64,000 nt of DNA from Neobacillus sp. Marseille-Q6967 (GTDB lineage: Bacteria; Bacillota; Bacilli; Bacillales; Cytobacillaceae): the NCBI RefSeq assembly GCF_946151075.1, contig NZ_CAMGZB010000002.1:1-64000 (forward strand), in the 5' to 3' direction. The translations under genes and the position numbers were made by a program. Positions 8,895 through 19,144 of the stretch are shown here, piece by piece. The notes under the pieces were generated by a model. That model was given only the letters and a program-made list of their open reading frames with translations. It was not told the DNA's origin and ran no database searches. Numbering within the stretch: position 1 is the stretch's first letter; each line of letters opens with the position of its first letter.

Positions 8895-11277
8895 CATAAC
8901 CGACTTTAAAAATACTTTTTTAAAACGGCTTGAGATGGTATGTGGTAAAAGCTTTTCAGAAAGTACTTCCCGTGATCATTACCAGACCCTTGGGGTAATG
9001 ATACGTGAGTTTGTAAGTAATGATTGGATTAAAACCAATGAGCAGCAGCTTTCAAACAAAGGAAAACAAGTTTATTATCTATCCATTGAATATTTGTTAG
9101 GAAAGCTCTTACGGCAAAACTTAATTAACTTAGGGATAGATGAATTAGTCGAAGAAGGACTTAAAGAACTGGAAATCGATTTGGGCGAACTGGAAGAATT
9201 GGAATCAGATGCGGGCTTAGGAAACGGCGGCTTAGGTAGATTAGCCGCCTGTTTTTTGGATTCCCTTGCCTCATTAAACCTGCCGGGTCATGGGCATGGA
9301 ATCCGTTATAAACATGGTCTCTTTGAACAGAAAATTGTTGATGGATATCAAGTAGAGCTTCCGGAACAGTGGCTGAGAAGCGGAAATGTCTGGGAGGTCC
9401 GGAAAGCCGACCTTGCTGTGAAAGTACCTTTTTGGGGTAGAGTGGAAAGTAAACTCGAAAATGGACGTCTAGTATTTCACCATCTGAATGCCGAAACAGT
9501 GACCGCTGTTCCGCATGACATGCCAGTTATCGGTTTTAACTCCCAAACGATTAATACCTTACGTCTTTGGAATGCTGAACCTTCTCAGTTTCCCATTCAT
9601 CAAGATATCTTAAAATATAAACGGGAAACAGAATTGGTTTCTGAATTTCTTTATCCGGACGATACACATGATGAGGGGAAAATCTTAAGACTTAAACAAC
9701 AATATTTCTTGGTTTCGGCTTCGATACAATCGATTATCAAAGCTTATCGTAAAAAACATGGTGATTTATGTCAGTTTCATCAACATGTATGTATTCATAT
9801 TAATGATACACACCCTGTGTTAGCTATTCCGGAATTAATGAGAACCCTTATTGATGATGAAGGCTTTGAGTGGGAACAGGCATGGGAGATCACCACTCAT
9901 ACGATTTCTTATACGAATCATACAACCTTAACAGAAGCGCTTGAAAAATGGCCGATTCGTATTTTTCAACCCTTACTGCCACGAATTTATATGATTGTTG
10001 AAGAAATAAATGAACGGTTTTGTAAGAATTTATGGGAACAGACTCCTGGAGATTGGGATCGGATTGCAAAGCTTGCGATAATTGCTGAAGATAATGTTAA
10101 AATGGCTCATTTAGCCATTGTCGGAAGTTTTAGTGTAAATGGCGTAGCAAAACTTCATACTGAAATTTTAAAAGGCCGGGAAATGAAACCATTTTATCAG
10201 CTGTTTCCTGAAAAATTTAATAATAAAACAAACGGGATTACCCACCGGCGTTGGCTGTTGAAGGCCAACCCAGCATTATCAAATTTAATTTCTGAATCAA
10301 TCGGCTCTTCGTGGAAATATTCGCCAAATGAACTGATAGGTTTACTGAAATATAAAGACGACCCATCTTTTATAGAGCAATTGTTAAAAATCAAAACAAA
10401 GAACAAGAAAATATTGGCTGACATTATCCTAAACAAAAACGGAGTAGCTGTGAATCCAGAAGCGTTGTTTGATGTACAGGTTAAGCGGCTGCATGCCTAT
10501 AAAAGACAGCTTTTAAAGGTTCTACATATTATGTACCTTTATAACCGGTTGAAAGAGGATCCTAATTTTTTAAATGTACCAAGGGTGTTTATCTTTGGGG
10601 CGAAAGCATCTCCAGGTTATTACTATGCAAAGAAAATTATTAAACTTATCAATACAGTTGCAGAAAAAGTGAATAATGATCCGATGATCGGAGACAAAAT
10701 GAAAGTGATCTTCCTTGAAAATTACCGGGTATCATTAGCTGAAAAGATATTTCCAGCCTCTGATTTAAGTGAGCAAATTTCAACTGCCAGTAAAGAAGCA
10801 TCTGGTACTGGCAACATGAAATTTATGATTAACGGAGCACTGACAGTGGGAACATTAGATGGTGCCAATATTGAAATCCGTGAGCTCGTTGGAGATGATA
10901 ATATTTTTACCTTCGGATTAACAGCTGATGAGGTGCTGCACTATTATCAACATGGCGGATATCAATCGATTGAATATTACCATCATGACAGCCGTATCCG
11001 GCAGGCTATAGATCAGCTTGTAAATGGGTTTTTCCCAGGGGTTAATAATGAATTTGAACCGATCTTTGACTCCCTAGTAGGGGAAAATGATCAGTATTTT
11101 GTATTAAAGGACTTTGCTTCCTATGCGGATACTCAAAGAAACATCGGTGAACTATTTAAAGACCAACAAACGTGGCAGCAAAAATGCCTCGTCAACATTG
11201 CCCATGCAGGCTACTTCTCAAGCGACCGGACAATCAAAGAATACGCTGATGACATTTGGGGGATAAAACCTTTATAA
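8884..11277 (+). CDS. glgP: glycogen phosphorylase GlgP
   Basis: GT35 enzyme releasing glucose-1-phosphate from glycogen with pyridoxal phosphate. The 797-residue protein shows DAGLGNGGLGRLAACFLDS near the N terminus and the cofactor segment EASGTGNMKFMINGALT, whose Lys carries PLP. The ATG at 8884 is chosen because AAGGAGTG lies just upstream inside glgA; an in-frame earlier start at 8866 has no such site. Last gene of the operon, so synthesis and breakdown of glycogen are co-transcribed as in B. subtilis. Confidence 0.96.
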   Translation: MFSNITDFKNTFLKRLEMVCGKSFSESTSRDHYQTLGVMIREFVSNDWIKTNEQQLSNKGKQVYYLSIEYLLGKLLRQNLINLGIDELVEEGLKELEIDLGELEELESDAGLGNGGLGRLAACFLDSLASLNLPGHGHGIRYKHGLFEQKIVDGYQVELPEQWLRSGNVWEVRKADLAVKVPFWGRVESKLENGRLVFHHLNAETVTAVPHDMPVIGFNSQTINTLRLWNAEPSQFPIHQDILKYKRETELVSEFLYPDDTHDEGKILRLKQQYFLVSASIQSIIKAYRKKHGDLCQFHQHVCIHINDTHPVLAIPELMRTLIDDEGFEWEQAWEITTHTISYTNHTTLTEALEKWPIRIFQPLLPRIYMIVEEINERFCKNLWEQTPGDWDRIAKLAIIAEDNVKMAHLAIVGSFSVNGVAKLHTEILKGREMKPFYQLFPEKFNNKTNGITHRRWLLKANPALSNLISESIGSSWKYSPNELIGLLKYKDDPSFIEQLLKIKTKNKKILADIILNKNGVAVNPEALFDVQVKRLHAYKRQLLKVLHIMYLYNRLKEDPNFLNVPRVFIFGAKASPGYYYAKKIIKLINTVAEKVNNDPMIGDKMKVIFLENYRVSLAEKIFPASDLSEQISTASKEASGTGNMKFMINGALTVGTLDGANIEIRELVGDDNIFTFGLTADEVLHYYQHGGYQSIEYYHHDSRIRQAIDQLVNGFFPGVNNEFEPIFDSLVGENDQYFVLKDFASYADTQRNIGELFKDQQTWQQKCLVNIAHAGYFSSDRTIKEYADDIWGIKPL

Positions 11278-11310
11278 AAAGTATGTAACAATTATTTATT
11301 AATTTAGCAC

Positions 11311-11365
11311 TGTTGATTGGAGCGGAACGCCCGCGGAAAGCGAGCACCTGGAGCAGAAATCAACA
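11311..11365. repeat. short dispersed repeat, copy A
   Basis: A 55-bp element bounded by the inverted pair TGTTGATT/AATCAACA and rich in GGAGCGGAA. A shorter relative is at 17588-17632. It looks like an internally deleted member of a palindromic repeat family found in Bacillus chromosomes (from memory). It sits between glgP and its terminator. Confidence 0.75.
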
Positions 11366-11385
11366 GGCACGCGTTTAAAAGCCCA

Positions 11386-11427
11386 AAAAAATAAGCATCT
11401 GCCATCAAAGGCAGATGCTTATTTTTA
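11386..11427. terminator. bidirectional terminator glgP/menA
   Basis: Long stem AATAAGCATCTGCC / GGCAGATGCTTATT with loop ATCAAA, and A and T runs on both sides. It serves the glg operon on plus and menA on minus, overlapping the menA stop codon. Confidence 0.9.
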
Positions 11428-12363
11428 TGAAACAAAGTGTCCAATAAAAATTCCGATTGCAAGTAAAAATCCAAAGATTGTATTCGTTTGTGCGGTGGCC
11501 TTCATTGCCGGAGCCATTTTTATGGGAATGTTATGTTCAACAAACCCTTTAACCGCTTTGATTGCCTTTGGTGCACTTAATAAAACAATGGCTGTCCAAA
11601 TCGGTGCCACGCCGCTAATGATTAGCCCGAAAACCCAAACAAAGGAAAAGATGAACATACCTGCTAATAAATAAATTGCATTCTTTTTCCCTAAAAGAAT
11701 GGCAACCGTTTTCCGGCCGTTTTCCTTATCGTTATCCAGGTCACGAATATTATTGGCTAATAAAATCATTCCAACAAGAATCATGATTGGAATGGATACA
11801 AGAACGCTTGTGGCATCAACTGTACCTGTTTGGATAAAGAATGAGATTAAAATAATTAACATGCCCATAAAGAACCCTGCAAAAATTTCTCCCAATGGTG
11901 TGTATGCAATTGGATATGGACCGCCTGTATAAAAATAGCCTACTGTCATACAAACTAGTCCTACAACGGCAAGCCACCAGCTAGAATTCATGCATATATA
12001 TATACCAATCAAAAGTGCAATACCATAAAAACTAAAGGCAAGCTGCATGACGGTACGAGGCTTAATTCCATCGCGGACAATCGTTCCGCCAATTCCTACT
12101 GAATTCTCATTATCGAGGCCGCGCTTAAAATCATAATACTCATTAAACATATTGGTTGCGGCTTGAATTAATAAACTGGCAATCAACATCGCAATGAAAA
12201 GCCCGTAATCAACCTTCCCATGCTTAAGTGAAAGTGCAGTACCAAGTAAGACTGGCACAAAAGCAGCTGTTAATGTATGGGGGCGCGTCATTTGCCACCA
12301 AACTTGAAAACCACGATTTGCTTCTACAGCGGGCTTCGAACTATGCTGTAAATTTGGCTGCAT
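11425..12363 (-). CDS. menA: 1,4-dihydroxy-2-naphthoate polyprenyltransferase MenA
   Basis: Integral membrane UbiA-family enzyme that joins the isoprenoid chain to dihydroxynaphthoate, giving demethylmenaquinone. The 312-residue protein has about eight to nine hydrophobic segments and both Asp-rich motifs: NEYYDFKRGLDNEN near 75-90 and NNIRDLDNDKENGRKT near 205-220. The ATG follows a GGGAGAGA site on the minus strand. It is transcribed away from menF and shares the intergenic region with it. Confidence 0.95.
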   Translation of the reverse strand: MQPNLQHSSKPAVEANRGFQVWWQMTRPHTLTAAFVPVLLGTALSLKHGKVDYGLFIAMLIASLLIQAATNMFNEYYDFKRGLDNENSVGIGGTIVRDGIKPRTVMQLAFSFYGIALLIGIYICMNSSWWLAVVGLVCMTVGYFYTGGPYPIAYTPLGEIFAGFFMGMLIILISFFIQTGTVDATSVLVSIPIMILVGMILLANNIRDLDNDKENGRKTVAILLGKKNAIYLLAGMFIFSFVWVFGLIISGVAPIWTAIVLLSAPKAIKAVKGFVEHNIPIKMAPAMKATAQTNTIFGFLLAIGIFIGHFVS

Positions 12364-12446
12364 ACTTTTCTCTCCCTTTCATTCATTTATTTATATATTT
12401 CTAAACATTAGTTGTCTAATGCTAAAATTAAGACATTCCAAACCTT

Positions 12447-12475
12447 AGTGTATGGAATCTGGTGAAGAGTGTCAA
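12447..12475 (-). promoter_or_regulatory. candidate sigma-A promoter of menA
   Basis: Minus-strand TTGACA (12470-12475) and TACACT (12447-12452) are separated by 17 bp. This lies about 85 nt before the menA start codon and points into it. Confidence 0.6.
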
Positions 12476-12718
12476 TGGATTTTTACTAGCCAATTTAGAA
12501 GATAATTCCTTCTGATTAGTAATGGGGATTCTGAGGAAAAATGAAATAAACGAATAAAATCAAATTCAACCCGGTTCGGATTTTTTTGCGATATAATAAG
12601 CGATGAAGAGGATAGGTAGTGACAAGAGTTACTGACTTCTTTACAATGAGAATAGTATCTTACAGATAGCTTAAAATGAATGGACAACAGTCTTTTTGGC
12701 TGTTTTGGAGGGATTTTT

Positions 12719-14119
12719 TTGGTTACCATTCAGGAAACGGAGTTTAAGGAAAGGGGACTTTTAGCGGTTAATCGGGCCAAAAAGTTTGGCAGACCCATTT
12801 TAATTAGTGAAGTTCATAAATTGGACACGATTAACCCTATATCCTTTTTCAATAGTGGAAGAGAGCGCTATTTGGGGGAAAGATTTTATTGGAAGGATCT
12901 TTCTGGAAAGATGGTGCTGGCAGGATTAGGGATATCCAAACAAATTCAGTCGGATCAGGCTACTGACCGCTTTTTTCATGTTCAAGAGGCTTGGGATAAT
13001 TTCTTGAAGGACAGTGTTATTTTTAATCCATATAAGGAAGATGGCTTAGGTCCTGTAATGTTTGGTGGTTTCTCCTTTGATCCATTAAAAGAAAAAACCG
13101 GTCTTTGGTCTATTTTTGCTGATTCACTATTCCATATTCCTAAATATATGTTAACAGTTATAGATGGACAAAGTTTCTTAACAACAAATATTGTATGTAC
13201 ATCCAATGATGATATGAATTTGTTCGAGAAAATTATTGAAGAGCGGCAGCTCCTTTTGAATTCACTATCTTACAAAAAGGATGTTCATCTTGCAGAATTG
13301 ATGAACATGGAGGAAATTTCACCTCAAAGCTGGAAACAAACTGTTGACGATGTAGCAGGAGAATTGAAGAATGGTCCATTAAAGAAAGTGGTACTGGCGA
13401 GAGAACTCCGATTATTTTTTAATCAAGCTGTTAAAGCAGAAGGTGTTTTACAAAATCTTTATGACCAGCAGCGTGAGAGTTTTATCTTCACCTTTGAATC
13501 GAATGGAGATTGTTTCATTGGTGCGACACCGGAAAGACTGGTTAAAAAACAAGGTAATGAAGTATATTCTACCTGCCTAGCCGGTTCCATTCCGCGGGGT
13601 CAAACAGAGGAAGAAGATCGAATCCTAGGAGAAACGTTATTAAACGATCAGAAGAACCTAAATGAACATGGATTCGTGGTAGAAATGATTAAAGAGGCTC
13701 TAGCGGAACTTTGTGAGGAAGTAATGCTTCCAAAAAAGCCGCAGCTTATGAAAATGAGAGATATCCAACACCTTTATACTCCTGTAATGGGGAAGGCTCA
13801 TAAGGATACTTCTCTCTTAGGGCTGGTTGAAAGACTTCACCCCACACCTGCATTGGGAGGACTGCCTAAACTGGAGGCGGTAGATAAAATTAGAGAGGTG
13901 GAAGAATTGGACCGAGGTTTTTATGCTGCTCCAATTGGATGGTTGGATTATCGAGGAAATGGAGAGTTTGCTGTTGCCATTCGTTCCGGACTCATTCAAG
14001 GAAATGAAGCATCATTATTTGCCGGATGTGGAGTTGTGGCCGATTCTACCTCAGAAAGTGAATTTATAGAGACGCGTTTAAAGTTTAGACCCATGCTCCG
14101 TGCGCTTGGAGGAAAATAA
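12719..14119 (+). CDS. menF: menaquinone-specific isochorismate synthase MenF
   Basis: Chorismate-binding enzyme that converts chorismate to isochorismate, the entry step of menaquinone synthesis. The 466-residue protein carries the family core in its C-terminal half: KKVVLARE, FIGATPERL, STCLAGSIPRG, HLYTPVMGK and the segment ending AGCGVVADS. I place the start at the TTG at 12719 because GGAGGG lies 6-7 nt upstream; the earlier in-frame ATG at 12680 lacks one. First gene of menFDHB, 3 nt before menD. Confidence 0.93.
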   Translation: MVTIQETEFKERGLLAVNRAKKFGRPILISEVHKLDTINPISFFNSGRERYLGERFYWKDLSGKMVLAGLGISKQIQSDQATDRFFHVQEAWDNFLKDSVIFNPYKEDGLGPVMFGGFSFDPLKEKTGLWSIFADSLFHIPKYMLTVIDGQSFLTTNIVCTSNDDMNLFEKIIEERQLLLNSLSYKKDVHLAELMNMEEISPQSWKQTVDDVAGELKNGPLKKVVLARELRLFFNQAVKAEGVLQNLYDQQRESFIFTFESNGDCFIGATPERLVKKQGNEVYSTCLAGSIPRGQTEEEDRILGETLLNDQKNLNEHGFVVEMIKEALAELCEEVMLPKKPQLMKMRDIQHLYTPVMGKAHKDTSLLGLVERLHPTPALGGLPKLEAVDKIREVEELDRGFYAAPIGWLDYRGNGEFAVAIRSGLIQGNEASLFAGCGVVADSTSESEFIETRLKFRPMLRALGGK

Positions 14120-14122
14120 ATT

Positions 14123-15874
14123 ATGAATTATCAGGAATCATTAACATCTTATATTGCTGCCTTTGTATCAGAGTTAGTTCATACTGGAGTAACCGACGTT
14201 GTTGTTAGTCCGGGATCTAGGTCTACCCCGATGGCAATGGTAATGGCGGAGCATCCCGGCTTAAAACTTCATATACATGTTGATGAGCGCTCGGCAGCGT
14301 TTTTTGGGTTAGGAATAGCGAAAATCACTAATAGGCCTGTTGCCTTACTTTGTACATCAGGTACAGCCGCTGCAAACTATTTTCCAGCCATCGTAGAGGC
14401 CCGATATTCACGAGTACCGTTAATAGTGTTAACCGCCGATCGGCCTCATGAACTTAGAGAAGTTGGAGCCCCTCAAGCGATTGACCAAATCCACTTATAT
14501 GGACAGCATGTGAAATGGTTTGCAGAAATGGCGCTGCCTGAGAAAAGCACCGAAATGATCCGTTATGCCCGAACTGTTTGTGCTCGCGCAGCAGCGATTG
14601 CCTCTCAGGCTCCAGCTGGTCCTGTCCACTTGAATTTTCCTTTTCGAGAACCGCTTATTCCTAATTTGGATGATGTCTTATTCCAACAGGAGGAACGACC
14701 AAACGGATATGTAAAGGTACGCGGCGGCGAGTTAACGGTTGACGATACCCAATTGACAGAGATTGTATCGAGAATAAGCGGCAGGGAAAAAGGTATCATT
14801 GTATGCGGTAACATTGCGGATGAAAAATTTGCAGCCAACATAACCGAGGTTGCAGAACGGCTAAAGTTTCCCATCCTAGCCGATCCGTTATCACAGTTAA
14901 GAAGCGGTAAGCACCGCCTTGACGATGTAATCGAGACGTACGATACTTTTTTAAGAAATAAGGAAGCAAAAGCATTTCTAAAGCCTGATGTCATTTTACG
15001 ATTTGGGGCCATGCCTGTTTCTAAAGCATTAACTATATTCTTAAAAGAAAATCACCAGGCTGATCAATATATAATTGATGGTGCCGGGGGCTGGAGAGAT
15101 CCTGCTGCTTTATCAACTGAAATGATTTATTGCAACGAATCATATTTTTGTGAAAAGTTGTTAACCCATGTTCAACCGGGAAAATCATCAAATTACATAG
15201 AAAAATGGCAGAAAGTTAACCAATTAACGAAAGATTACTTTGGACTTCTAAAGGATGTAACAAGATTAAGTGAAAGCCGCTTATTCAGCCAATTAACGGA
15301 TCTGCTCCCTGACGGCGCAACGCTGTTTGTCGGCAATAGCATGCCCATCCGTGACTTAGATAGTTTCTTTACGAAAAATCATAAGTCAATAAAAATCATT
15401 GCGAACCGTGGGGCAAATGGCATAGATGGTACCGTTTCTACCGCATTAGGGGCGGCGCTCTATTCTCAGCCGTTATATTTAGTTCTAGGTGATTTAACCT
15501 TTTTCCATGATTTAAACGGTCTAATTGCAGCAAAACTATATGATATTGATATTCGTATTATTCTTGTGAACAACAATGGAGGAGGCATTTTCTCATTCCT
15601 TCCTCAATCACAGCATCCGAAGAATTTTGAACTTTTGTTTGGAACCCCGTTAAACATACAGTTTGAGAATGCTGTTCGTATGTTTAACGGTGAGTTTACA
15701 AAGATTAAGGATTGGGATCACTTTAGTGAGGCAATGACTGATTCTGTTGGGAAAAAGGGTATCCATGTTTATGAAATCGAAACGAATAGGGAGCAAAATA
15801 CCACTGAACACCGCGATTTTTGGAGAATTGTTTCCCAGGAAATATCTAACTTTGTCAAAGGTGAGCATGAATGA
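14123..15874 (+). CDS. menD: SEPHCHC synthase MenD
   Basis: Thiamine diphosphate enzyme that adds the succinyl semialdehyde unit from 2-oxoglutarate to isochorismate. The 583-residue protein starts with VVSPGSRSTPMAMV and DERSAAFFGLG (the conserved ThDP Glu region) and has the C-terminal ThDP/metal motif GDLTFFHDLNG followed by VNNNGGGIFSFLP, which are typical of MenD. Its stop overlaps the ATG of menH. Confidence 0.96.
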   Translation: MNYQESLTSYIAAFVSELVHTGVTDVVVSPGSRSTPMAMVMAEHPGLKLHIHVDERSAAFFGLGIAKITNRPVALLCTSGTAAANYFPAIVEARYSRVPLIVLTADRPHELREVGAPQAIDQIHLYGQHVKWFAEMALPEKSTEMIRYARTVCARAAAIASQAPAGPVHLNFPFREPLIPNLDDVLFQQEERPNGYVKVRGGELTVDDTQLTEIVSRISGREKGIIVCGNIADEKFAANITEVAERLKFPILADPLSQLRSGKHRLDDVIETYDTFLRNKEAKAFLKPDVILRFGAMPVSKALTIFLKENHQADQYIIDGAGGWRDPAALSTEMIYCNESYFCEKLLTHVQPGKSSNYIEKWQKVNQLTKDYFGLLKDVTRLSESRLFSQLTDLLPDGATLFVGNSMPIRDLDSFFTKNHKSIKIIANRGANGIDGTVSTALGAALYSQPLYLVLGDLTFFHDLNGLIAAKLYDIDIRIILVNNNGGGIFSFLPQSQHPKNFELLFGTPLNIQFENAVRMFNGEFTKIKDWDHFSEAMTDSVGKKGIHVYEIETNREQNTTEHRDFWRIVSQEISNFVKGEHE

Positions 15875-16698
15875 AGGTTAAAATTGACAAAGTAGACTAT
15901 CATGTCGAAATGTGTGGCAATGGGAACCCCTTGGTGCTTCTGCACGGTTTTACTGGAGACAGCTCAACTTGGACTTCCTTTTGTCCGGTTTGGGGCAGCC
16001 ATTCACAATTGGTAATGCCAGATATTATTGGACATGGTAAAACCGACTCACCTGAAGCAATAGAGCGGTATCGAATTGAAAGGGCCGCATCCGACATTAA
16101 ACATTTACTTGATAAAATCGGATTGGAACAGATCGATTTGCTAGGATATTCGATGGGAGGCAGATTGGCACTGACCTTTGCTGTTCAATTTCCAGAAAGA
16201 GTTAGAAAGCTTATTTTAGAAAGCGCGTCACCTGGTTTGGAGAGTCAAGAGGAAAGACTAGAGAGGCAGTTAAAGGACGGAGAACTTGCCCAATTTATTA
16301 TGGAACAGGGTATAGCCAAGTTTGTTGATTATTGGGAAAATATTCCACTCTTTTCCTCATTGGATAATCTTCCTGATACTGTAAAAGAAAAAATCCGTTC
16401 CCAGCGATTATCTAATTGTAGCAAAGGACTTGCTAATAGTTTATTAGGAATGGGGACAGGTTCCCAGCCTTCTTGGTGGCAGGAATTGAACAGGTTGACA
16501 TGCGAAGCATTATTGATAACCGGTGGGAAAGATAAAAAGTTTTGTAATATCGCGGAACAAATGCAGAAACGGATAAAAAATTCAAAATGGATGATAATTA
16601 ATGGCTGCGGACATGCAATTCATGTGGAAGATAAAGAAAAGTTTGGTACAATAATAAGTGACTTTTTGAATAAAGGAGGAGTTTCATTTGACAGTTGA
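15871..16698 (+). CDS. menH: SHCHC synthase MenH, alpha/beta hydrolase fold
   Basis: Eliminates pyruvate from SEPHCHC to give SHCHC. The 275-residue alpha/beta-hydrolase has [12 protein letters not shown] (oxyanion region), nucleophile elbow GYSMGG near 92-97, acid region ITGGKDKKF and the final [10 protein letters not shown] with the catalytic His. The ATG overlaps the menD stop (ATGA), and its 3' end overlaps menB by 11 nt. Its place between menD and menB supports the assignment over other hydrolases. Confidence 0.92.
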   Translation: MKVKIDKVDYHVEMCGNGNPLVLLHGFTGDSSTWTSFCPVWGSHSQLVMPDIIGHGKTDSPEAIERYRIERAASDIKHLLDKIGLEQIDLLGYSMGGRLALTFAVQFPERVRKLILESASPGLESQEERLERQLKDGELAQFIMEQGIAKFVDYWENIPLFSSLDNLPDTVKEKIRSQRLSNCSKGLANSLLGMGTGSQPSWWQELNRLTCEALLITGGKDKKFCNIAEQMQKRIKNSKWMIINGCGHAIHVEDKEKFGTIISDFLNKGGVSFDS

Positions 16699-17506
16699 AT
16701 GGATACCGGCACGTAAGTATGAAGAGATTTTATATGAAACATACAATGGGATTGCAAAAATCACCATTAACCGGCCGCATGTACATAATGCTTTTACACC
16801 AAAGACCGTAATGGAATTAATTGATGCCTTTGCTTATGCCCGTGATGACTCTAATGTAGGAGTTATTGTGCTAACAGGTGCCGGGGATAAAGCGTTTTGT
16901 TCTGGGGGAGACCAAAGTGTTCGTGGACATGGAGGCTATGTTGGAGAAGACCAGATACCTCGCTTAAATGTCTTAGACCTTCAGCGCTTAATTCGTGTTA
17001 TTCCTAAACCAGTGGTTGCTATGGTAAAGGGATATGCAATTGGGGGCGGACACGTTCTTCATATCGTCTGCGATTTGACCATTGCAGCCGATAATGCCAA
17101 GTTTGGACAAACTGGACCAAAGGTAGGAAGCTTTGATGCTGGTTATGGATCAGGTTATCTTGCAAGAATCGTTGGTCATAAAAAGGCTCGTGAGATCTGG
17201 TATTTATGCCGCCAATACAATGCGCAGGAAGCTCTTGATATGGGACTAGTTAATACCGTTGTTCCTTTAGAGCAGGTGGAAGAAGAAACGATTAAATGGT
17301 GTGAAGAGATGCTTGAAAAGAGTCCGACGGCTCTTCGTTTCCTAAAAGCAGCTTTCAATGCTGATACAGATGGTTTAGCGGGTATCCAGCAATTTGCTGG
17401 TGATGCAACATTGCTTTACTATACTACTGATGAGGCAAAAGAAGGCCGGGATGCCTTCAAAGAAAAGCGGAAGCCTAATTTCGGACAATTCCCGCGTTTC
17501 CCTTAA
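16688..17506 (+). CDS. menB: 1,4-dihydroxy-2-naphthoyl-CoA synthase MenB
   Basis: Crotonase-family enzyme that cyclises o-succinylbenzoyl-CoA. The 272-residue protein has [39 protein letters not shown] and [14 protein letters not shown], characteristic of MenB. TTG start preceded by AAGGAGG. A strong terminator follows at 17521, so menB appears to end the first men transcript. Confidence 0.96.
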   Translation: MTVEWIPARKYEEILYETYNGIAKITINRPHVHNAFTPKTVMELIDAFAYARDDSNVGVIVLTGAGDKAFCSGGDQSVRGHGGYVGEDQIPRLNVLDLQRLIRVIPKPVVAMVKGYAIGGGHVLHIVCDLTIAADNAKFGQTGPKVGSFDAGYGSGYLARIVGHKKAREIWYLCRQYNAQEALDMGLVNTVVPLEQVEEETIKWCEEMLEKSPTALRFLKAAFNADTDGLAGIQQFAGDATLLYYTTDEAKEGRDAFKEKRKPNFGQFPRFP

Positions 17507-17520
17507 TAACAACGTTTTTG

Positions 17521-17553
17521 CAGCTTGATGGCTTCCATCAGGCTGTTTTTATT
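17521..17553 (+). terminator. terminator after menB
   Basis: Stem CAGCTTGATGG/CCATCAGGCTG, 11 pairs with one G-T, loop CTT, then TTTTTATT. It separates menFDHB from menEC. Confidence 0.85.
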
Positions 17554-17587
17554 AAAGGCTTTGTTATATTAAATCTCATAGATGATT

Positions 17588-17632
17588 TGTTGATTGGAGC
17601 GGAAAGCGAAGCGCCTGGAGCGGAAATCAACA
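17588..17632. repeat. short dispersed repeat, copy B
   Basis: A 45-bp relative of the element at 11311-11365, with the same ends (TGTTGATT/AATCAACA), GGAGCGGAA at both sides and AAGCGAAGCGCCT in the middle. It lies between the menB terminator and menE. Confidence 0.75.
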
Positions 17633-17677
17633 GACAAGTTTAACACAGCCTATTAAAAGAGCGAGGTGAATTTCAAC

Positions 17678-19144
17678 ATGCAATCCGAACGCATGCCCAA
17701 CTTTTTAAAAAATCGGGCATACTTGACTCCTGATAGACCCGCAGTTATTTTTAATGGGCAAGAGGTCACTTTTCAAGAGCTTTATGAACATTCTGCTGAA
17801 ATGGCCGGAAAATTGCAGTATTTAGGTATTAAAAAAGGAGACTATGCAGGGGTATTATTAAAAAATCATATAGATACTGTCGTGATTCTTTTTGCCCTTC
17901 AGTTAATAGGCGTACCAGCTGTTATCTTAAATAATCGTTTAACTCCGAAAGAGATTTCATGGCAGTTAAAAGATTCAAAAGCAGCTTGTTTAATTTTGGA
18001 TCAGGAGTTTCCTTGTGAGGATAAAAAGATACCGCTTATCACAAAGGAAATCTTGATGTCTGCCATAAAGGAAACGCCAGAAATCCTTGAGGAAATTGAT
18101 CTTTCGGCAGTTTGTACTGTGATGTATACTTCAGGAACAACAGGAAATCCAAAAGGCGTTATTCAGACATTTGGCAATCATTGGTCAAGTGCAATAGGTT
18201 CTGCCCTTAATCTGGGTCTCACCGAGAACGACCGCTGGCTTTGCAGCGTACCACTTTTTCATATCAGCGGTTTTTCAATATTAATGAAGAGTGTCATTTA
18301 TGGAATGCCGGTTGTTCTTCATGAAAGTTTTAATGTTGATAAAACCCTTGAGGATATAACCGATAAAAAAGTAACGATTATGTCTGTTGTCGGCACGATG
18401 CTTGCAAGAATAACCGATGCTATAGGTGAGTCTAAGCTGCCAAAATATTTTCGATGTTTTCTGCTTGGAGGCGGACCTGCACCTTTACCATTATTAGAAG
18501 CATGCCTGGAAAAAGGGTTACCAGTTTATCAAACTTATGGAATGACAGAAACTTCTTCACAAATTGTAACTCTTGCACCAGAATATAGTATTTCAAAATT
18601 GGGTTCAGCTGGGAAACCACTGTTTTTGGCACAACTTAAAATCCAGTTAGAGAATGGACAGAAGGCTCAACCAAAAGAGGCAGGCGAGATTGTTGTAAAG
18701 GGTCCCAACGTAACACCAGGCTATTTATACCGGCCGGATGTCGTCAAGGACAAGTTCCAGAACGGCTGGTTTTGTACAGGTGATATCGGATACATAGATG
18801 AAGACGGCTTTTTATATGTGCTGGATCGTCGGTCTGACTTAATTATCTCTGGCGGGGAAAATATCTATCCTGCCGAAATTGAGTCGGCGTTATTAGCTCA
18901 TCCTGCCGTTTTGGATGCAGGTGTCACCGGTATGGAGGATCGGACTTGGGGGCAGGTTCCGATTGCTTATATTGTTTTAAAAGAAGGAGCAGAAGTATCC
19001 AAGGATGCTCTATGGCAATTTTGTGCAGAACGATTAGCCAAGTATAAAATCCCTAAAACGTTTCACTTTACTGACAGTCTCCCAAGAAATGCGGCGAAAA
19101 AGCTGATGCGAAGAAAACTCCGTGAGAGCAGGGTTCTGGAATGA
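17678..19144 (+). CDS. menE: o-succinylbenzoate-CoA ligase MenE
   Basis: Adenylate-forming enzyme that activates o-succinylbenzoate to the CoA thioester. The 488-residue protein has the AMP-binding loop MYTSGTTGNPKGV, QTYGMTETSSQ, WFCTGDIGYIDEDGFLYVLDRR, and the C-terminal LPRNAAKKLMRR with the catalytic Lys. The ATG at 17678 follows GCGAGGTG; a GTG at 17666 lies within that site and is rejected. It begins a separate unit with menC, whose ATG overlaps its stop. Confidence 0.93.
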   Translation: MQSERMPNFLKNRAYLTPDRPAVIFNGQEVTFQELYEHSAEMAGKLQYLGIKKGDYAGVLLKNHIDTVVILFALQLIGVPAVILNNRLTPKEISWQLKDSKAACLILDQEFPCEDKKIPLITKEILMSAIKETPEILEEIDLSAVCTVMYTSGTTGNPKGVIQTFGNHWSSAIGSALNLGLTENDRWLCSVPLFHISGFSILMKSVIYGMPVVLHESFNVDKTLEDITDKKVTIMSVVGTMLARITDAIGESKLPKYFRCFLLGGGPAPLPLLEACLEKGLPVYQTYGMTETSSQIVTLAPEYSISKLGSAGKPLFLAQLKIQLENGQKAQPKEAGEIVVKGPNVTPGYLYRPDVVKDKFQNGWFCTGDIGYIDEDGFLYVLDRRSDLIISGGENIYPAEIESALLAHPAVLDAGVTGMEDRTWGQVPIAYIVLKEGAEVSKDALWQFCAERLAKYKIPKTFHFTDSLPRNAAKKLMRRKLRESRVLE

